Assembly: GCF_040681875.1 (NCBI RefSeq)
Contig: NZ_JBFAZP010000001.1
Location: 62,001 to 126,000 of the forward strand
DNA: 64,000 nt
Direction of reading: 5' to 3'
From: Longispora sp040681875
Lineage (GTDB): Bacteria > Actinomycetota > Actinomycetes > Mycobacteriales > Micromonosporaceae
A program made the translations under genes and the position numbers. The notes under the pieces were generated by a model. The model worked only from the letters and a program-made list of their open reading frames with translations. It was not told the origin of the DNA and did no database searches. Of this stretch, positions 60,390 to 64,000 are shown one piece after another; position 1 is the stretch's first letter, and each line of letters begins with the position of its first letter.

Positions 60390-60878
60390 ATGACCAACCC
60401 TGCCGACCACGAGGCGGAGACCGGCGAGTCGCCCAAGGCCCGCGTCGACCGGGAGACCATCGAACTCCTCAACGGGCTACGGGTCATCCTCCCCGGCGTC
60501 CAGGTGCTCTTCGCCTTCCTGCTGGCCGTTCCGTTCGCCACCGGATTCGCCCAGGCGGATGCCTTCCAACGCGACGTGCTCCTGGTGACCGCGGTCGCGG
60601 CGGCCGTGTCCACCATCCTGCTGATCGCCCCCGCGGCCCAGCACCGGGTGCTCTTCCGCGCCGGCGCCAAGGAGGAGCTGCTGCACCGCGCGAACCGCTT
60701 CGCCGTCGCCGGCACCCTCACGCTCGGCGTCGCGATGATCGGCGCGCTCCTGTTGATCCTCGACTTCGTCTTCGCCCGCGGCATCGCCATCGGCGTGTGC
60801 GTGGCCGTCGCCGCGCTGCTGGTGTGGTCCTGGCAGATCCAACCCGCGATCATCCGACGCCGATCCTCGAGGACCTGA
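60390..60878 (+). CDS. DUF6328-like membrane protein
   Basis: 162 residues with four membrane helices and the characteristic LLNGLRVILPGVQVLFAFLL (about 28-47). AAGGAG precedes ATG 60390. Last gene of the plus-strand redox operon. Unknown role. Confidence 0.8.
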   Translation: MTNPADHEAETGESPKARVDRETIELLNGLRVILPGVQVLFAFLLAVPFATGFAQADAFQRDVLLVTAVAAAVSTILLIAPAAQHRVLFRAGAKEELLHRANRFAVAGTLTLGVAMIGALLLILDFVFARGIAIGVCVAVAALLVWSWQIQPAIIRRRSSRT

Positions 60879-61014
60879 CCGCCGCTGTTCGCCCACTCCG
60901 GTACTACGACGTGTCCGAGGTGTGGTCTGTCCCGGACCGGGCGAGCTAGCTGGTGTCCCCTGGACCGCCGCGCCGGCTGGCCCGCGTGCCACCTGGCCGC
61001 TCGGCGACGTGCGG

Positions 61015-61686
61015 TCAGGCCACCCGCGCGGGTGTCGCGTGCGAGGGCCGGACCGTCACGTCGAGCCTGCGGGGCCGGAGCCCCGTGGTGGCCCGGAACC
61101 GTTCGAGGCTCGCGTCGACGTGTGCCCGCACCTCCGTGATCCGCGCCCCGGGCGCGGTGTCCAACCGGATCCAGAACTCGGGTTCGGGGGCGTCTCCGGT
61201 CAGGGCGACGGACACGGCGGTCACGAGCCGGCCGGTGGCCAGGTCCCGTTGCAGCGCGTGGGCGAGCGCCCTGCTCCGGGCGGTGGTACGGCCGGGGAGC
61301 TGCTCCGCGGTGAGCCCCTCCGTCGGGGCGTGCGGACCGGGACCTGCGGGCGGGCGGTGGACCTGGACGTCGAGGACCGAGTAGACGCGGCCGGTGCGCT
61401 GCCCGCGCAGGACGAGGTCGTGCAGCGGCCGGGCCGCGCGGCGACGGAGTTGGGCGCGCAACAGCCACAGTCCGCCCAGGGCCAGGAGGACCCCTGCCGC
61501 GATGACCAGTACGAGCCCCCAGGTGGTGTGTCGTCGCCACAGGTCCAGGATCCGGTCGCCGAGCAGCGGGTGGTCCGGGTCGAGCGCGCCGAACCGGCCG
61601 GTGTGGGCGGCGATGCCAGCGGCACCAGCGGCGGTGAGGCCCACTCCGAGCGTCGCCCACAGCACCCGGTTCGTCGTGTCGGTCAC
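61015..61686 (-). CDS. Membrane protein of the Asp23 operon (AmaP-like)
   Basis: 223 residues: two membrane helices (about 10-28, 52-75) and a C-terminal soluble domain (about 80-220; VYSVLDVQVHRPP, ITEVRAHVDASLERFRATTG), the layout of alkaline-shock membrane anchors (AmaP). Last gene of the envelope-stress operon. GTG 61686. Confidence 0.7.
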   Translation of the reverse strand: MTDTTNRVLWATLGVGLTAAGAAGIAAHTGRFGALDPDHPLLGDRILDLWRRHTTWGLVLVIAAGVLLALGGLWLLRAQLRRRAARPLHDLVLRGQRTGRVYSVLDVQVHRPPAGPGPHAPTEGLTAEQLPGRTTARSRALAHALQRDLATGRLVTAVSVALTGDAPEPEFWIRLDTAPGARITEVRAHVDASLERFRATTGLRPRRLDVTVRPSHATPARVA

Positions 61687-61702
61687 GGTGTCCTCCAGCG
61701 GG

Positions 61703-62212
61703 TCAGGCGACGCGGCGGGGGCGCGTCATGCGGATACTGACGTGGTCGGTACCGGGGGCCGACAGGTGTGCCAGCTCCTCTTGTACCACCTTACGAACGG
61801 CCGGCCGGTCGTCTCGCCGACCGGAAGCGGTGACGGCGACCTTCCAGCCGCGCCGCAGCCTGGCACGGGTGACCGTGACCGCCGGTATCCTGCTGACCGC
61901 CTCGACGAGGTGGCGTTCCGTGGCGCGGCGCTGCACGTGCCAGCCGTCGGCGACGGGCAGCCGGTCGGGGGCCCAGCGGCGCAACTGGACGACGAGTACT
62001 GCCAGACCGAGTACGACGGCAGCGACGGATACGGCCAGCACGGGGGTGTCCGCCCAGTGGGTGGTGGTCGCGGTGTCGTACCAGGAACGGCGCGGCACGA
62101 TCCACGCCGGCCGGTCGGCGGCCACCAGGATCCCCTCGACGGCCACGACGATCCCTCCGGCGAGGAGGGCGAGCGCCAGCAGGACGGACACGAGCCGGTT
62201 GAACAGGCGCAT
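61703..62212 (-). CDS. DUF6286-like membrane protein
   Basis: 169 residues; two membrane helices (about 7-27, 55-77) and a C-terminal domain resembling Asp23-associated proteins (VEAVSRIPAVTVTRARLRRG). ATG 62212 with GGGGGAA upstream; the frame is open to 62323. Second to last gene of the operon. Confidence 0.7.
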   Translation of the reverse strand: MRLFNRLVSVLLALALLAGGIVVAVEGILVAADRPAWIVPRRSWYDTATTTHWADTPVLAVSVAAVVLGLAVLVVQLRRWAPDRLPVADGWHVQRRATERHLVEAVSRIPAVTVTRARLRRGWKVAVTASGRRDDRPAVRKVVQEELAHLSAPGTDHVSIRMTRPRRVA

Positions 62213-62340
62213 GGTTCCCCCGATCAGGAGTTGACGTACCGGCCACGGCGCCGGTCGGGACGGCCGGTCGTGCGCCCGACGGGAGCCGGGCGCTGACCGG
62301 GGGGCGCGTGCCGGGTCGCGCAACGCACCGTTTCCCGTGG

Positions 62341-62712
62341 TCAGGAATCGGGCAGGGATTCCAGTTCGAGGTCAGCGATGTGCACGAGCACCGTGCGGGT
62401 GTCGCCGTGCTCGGCCAGCACGGCGGCCGCGGCCCGGTGCACCTGTTCGGCGATGGGTCCGGCGGGGACCGCGTCGAGGACGACATGGATCCGCACCTCG
62501 TCGCCCGCCAGCCGGATCCCGGGCACGCTGCCACCCCGGAACTGGGTCGTCACCGCCACCGGCCCCGCCGAGGCGCACCGTGCGACCCCGGGCACGGCGG
62601 TGACGGCGTCGCGGAGCTGCCCGGCGAGCTGGCCCGGCGGAGTGGTCGAACCCGACCCGAACGACCCCGCCGGCGGAGTCCCCGCCGCCGGTGACGACGT
62701 GGACGTCCTCAC
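62341..62712 (-). CDS. Small Asp23-related protein
   Basis: 123 residues; a Pro/Gly-rich N-terminus and a domain recalling a shortened Asp23 fold (LRDAVTAVPGVARCASAGPV, EVRIHVVLDAVPAGPIAEQV). It starts with a GTG overlapping the Asp23 gene stop (GTGA), so it is coupled. Function unknown. Confidence 0.68.
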   Translation of the reverse strand: MRTSTSSPAAGTPPAGSFGSGSTTPPGQLAGQLRDAVTAVPGVARCASAGPVAVTTQFRGGSVPGIRLAGDEVRIHVVLDAVPAGPIAEQVHRAAAAVLAEHGDTRTVLVHIADLELESLPDS

Positions 62713-63257
62713 TGGACGCGGGACTCGGGCGCCTCGTCGGCCGTGTCCCCTTCGACGAACACGTCGTCGACGTTGACGTTGACTTCGACGACCTTCAGGC
62801 CGGTCATGGTCTCCACCCGGTCGATGACGTTGCGGCGAACGGCGTCGGACACGTCGACGATGCTCTGCCCGTACCAGGTCACGATGTCCAGGTCCACGGC
62901 CGCCTCACGTTCGCCCACCTCGACCGAGACGCCCTGCGACGGCGCCTCGCTGGTGCCCGGCACCAGGGCCTTGAGCTGCCCCATCCGGCGCGACAGGCCC
63001 GAACCCATCGAGTGCACGCCCGGAATCTCCCGGGCGGACAGTCCCGCGATCTTGGCGACGACCCCGTCGGCGATGCTGGTCTTGCCGGTCTCCGTGATCA
63101 GCTGCGACCGCGACGGCGCTCCCTGCGGACGGCGGGCCAGCGTGCCGGTGTTCGTCCGGTCGAGCGCCCGGCCGTCCGGGGACCTCGGCCCGTTCTTGGC
63201 GGGCTCTTCGGCCCGGTTCTTGAGGTCGTCCCTTGCCTGCGTCGCTGCGTCGGTCAT
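62709..63257 (-). CDS. Asp23/Gls24-family envelope stress protein
   Basis: 182 residues. A variable N-terminus (1-60) precedes the Asp23 domain (about 62-170): GKTSIADGVVAKIAGLSARE, VDLDIVTWYGQSIVDVSDAV, VETMTGLKVVEVNVNVDDVF. Asp23 proteins sit at the membrane via AmaP and respond to alkaline or envelope stress. ATG 63257 with GAGGGG upstream. Confidence 0.92.
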   Translation of the reverse strand: MTDAATQARDDLKNRAEEPAKNGPRSPDGRALDRTNTGTLARRPQGAPSRSQLITETGKTSIADGVVAKIAGLSAREIPGVHSMGSGLSRRMGQLKALVPGTSEAPSQGVSVEVGEREAAVDLDIVTWYGQSIVDVSDAVRRNVIDRVETMTGLKVVEVNVNVDDVFVEGDTADEAPESRVQ

Positions 63258-63303
63258 GGCGAAACCGTCCCCTCGTGTGTGGTTGTCCACTCGCGTGTGT
63301 TCG

Positions 63304-63495
63304 TCAACGGGCCTTGCTGCGGGATCCGAACCGGTCGACCAGTTCGGCGACGTCGACCTGGCCGTCGAGCACCCGGCCGACGAACCAACCGGCGACACCT
63401 ACCCCGACTGCGGCGACGGCGGCGCCGAAGCCGGCCACCGCCCAGACCGCGACAGTGAGAAACCCGACCAGGAAACCGAACTGCTGGCGAGACAT
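63304..63495 (-). CDS. Small membrane protein (DUF2273-like) of the Asp23 operon
   Basis: 63 residues with two close membrane helices (FGFLVGFLTVAVWAVAGFGA, GVGVAGWFVGRVLDG), as the small DUF2273 proteins beside Asp23 genes. First gene of the operon; GAGGGGG precedes ATG. Confidence 0.7.
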   Translation of the reverse strand: MSRQQFGFLVGFLTVAVWAVAGFGAAVAAVGVGVAGWFVGRVLDGQVDVAELVDRFGSRSKAR

Positions 63496-63742
63496 CACGC
63501 CCCCTCACGACGGGTCGCGGCAACACGATCGACAATGGCAACGGACCGCAACTCCACCGACACTAACCGTCAGGCCCGGTACTCATCGACGATTGGAAGA
63601 TCTCCTATGGATCCGGTAATGCGCCGTCCACGGAGCCGTGACCGTGGTAATGCCGGCATCACACCCGGGGGTCGCTCCGAGGGAAGTTATCTGACGATAT
63701 GCGCCCGTATGCCCTTCAGGGCGGGCGCGGGCGCGCGTCCGG

Positions 63743-64000
63743 TCAATCGGTCAGGAGACGGATCACGGCAGGACCCATCCGGCGGCGTACTGCCAGGTCC
63801 GCCGGGTCCTCGCCCTCGCGCAGCCGGGCCGCGACGACGGTGCCGGCGTGGTACAGGTCGACGATCCGCGGGTCCACGTAGGAACCCCGGGTGACCGCGG
63901 GGGTGTTGCCAAGCAGTTCGGCCGTCTCGCGCATCACGACTGTCACCAACTTTCGGCGGGCGGTGGCCGCCTCCGGGCGCGGCCGGATGGCCAGGAGCGT
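63743..64000 (-). CDS. DNA topoisomerase IB, C-terminal part
   Basis: About 85 residues enter from the right edge. TARRKLVTVVMRETAELLGN, TPAVTRGSYVDPRI and VDLYHAG match the end of poxvirus-like bacterial topoisomerase IB; Y41 of the visible part (SYVDP) would be the catalytic Tyr. The rest lies outside the window. Confidence 0.82.
   Translation of the reverse strand, partial: TLLAIRPRPEAATARRKLVTVVMRETAELLGNTPAVTRGSYVDPRIVDLYHAGTVVAARLREGEDPADLAVRRRMGPAVIRLLTD

Noticed and set aside
59807..60949. Long plus-strand frame across the LLM and DUF6328 genes
   Set aside because: It is out of frame with both well-supported genes and Arg/His-rich.

Overview
This window is very GC-rich DNA with frequent GTG starts, four-base start/stop overlaps, strong AAGGAGG-type ribosome sites and hairpin terminators without U-tracts. 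Together with a SigE-family sigma factor, an AfsR/SARP regulator, an F420-type LLM oxidoreductase, a GH92 mannosidase and a class I lanthipeptide locus, this points to a filamentous actinomycete. A Micromonosporales-like genome is my inference; no rRNA or tRNA is present to test it.

Layout. 1-2.0 kb: an ornithine-cyclodeaminase-like gene (cut by the window start) and a PLP decarboxylase behind a Fur/Zur-like palindrome, probably a metallophore or non-protein amino acid operon. 2.1-6.1 kb: a sigma factor with a coupled membrane protein, then a MarR regulator divergent from a membrane protein plus SGNH hydrolase. 6.2-16.9 kb: a class I lanthipeptide cluster. A 74-residue precursor, an intact LanC, an ABC exporter, a PadR regulator and a membrane protein lie on the plus strand. 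A full-length LanB, a second LanC (His-rich N-terminus, frameshifted) and a JmjC/cupin oxygenase lie on the minus strand. 16.9-34.8 kb: a DHFR-like reductase, a lipoprotein, a sulfatase with an altered FGly motif, a MarR/old-yellow-enzyme pair with two identical operators, several secreted proteins, an AfsR-type regulator and two paralogous XRE regulators. 34.8-39.9 kb: a secreted GH92 alpha-mannosidase behind a long inverted repeat, an amidohydrolase, and a broken bulb-lectin gene. 40.0-42.1 kb: an arsR-MBL hydrolase cassette flanked by 104-bp inverted copies of an IS630-family 3' end. 42.1-45.1 kb: an ArsR regulator, secreted proteins and a tiny tryptophan-rich ORF.

45.1-64 kb reads as a stress and redox island: a ferritin-like/ferritin-like/cupredoxin operon, SRPBCC, SDR and CPBP proteins, a CHASE3 histidine kinase with a stand-alone receiver, a second receiver, CsbD and GlsB, hemerythrin, a flavodoxin-like protein, SemiSWEET, a TraR/DksA zinc finger, a haloacetate-dehalogenase-like hydrolase, an iron-redox enzyme with a CDGSH protein, an F420 oxidoreductase, an Asp23 envelope-stress operon and the end of a topoisomerase IB gene. 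Several of these genes carry matches to a sigma-B-type promoter (GTTT, 15-16 bp, GGGTAY), suggesting one general-stress regulon.

The most promising system is the lanthipeptide locus. Next are the IS-flanked arsR-MBL cassette, the tryptophan-rich mini-ORF and the shared stress-promoter pattern.
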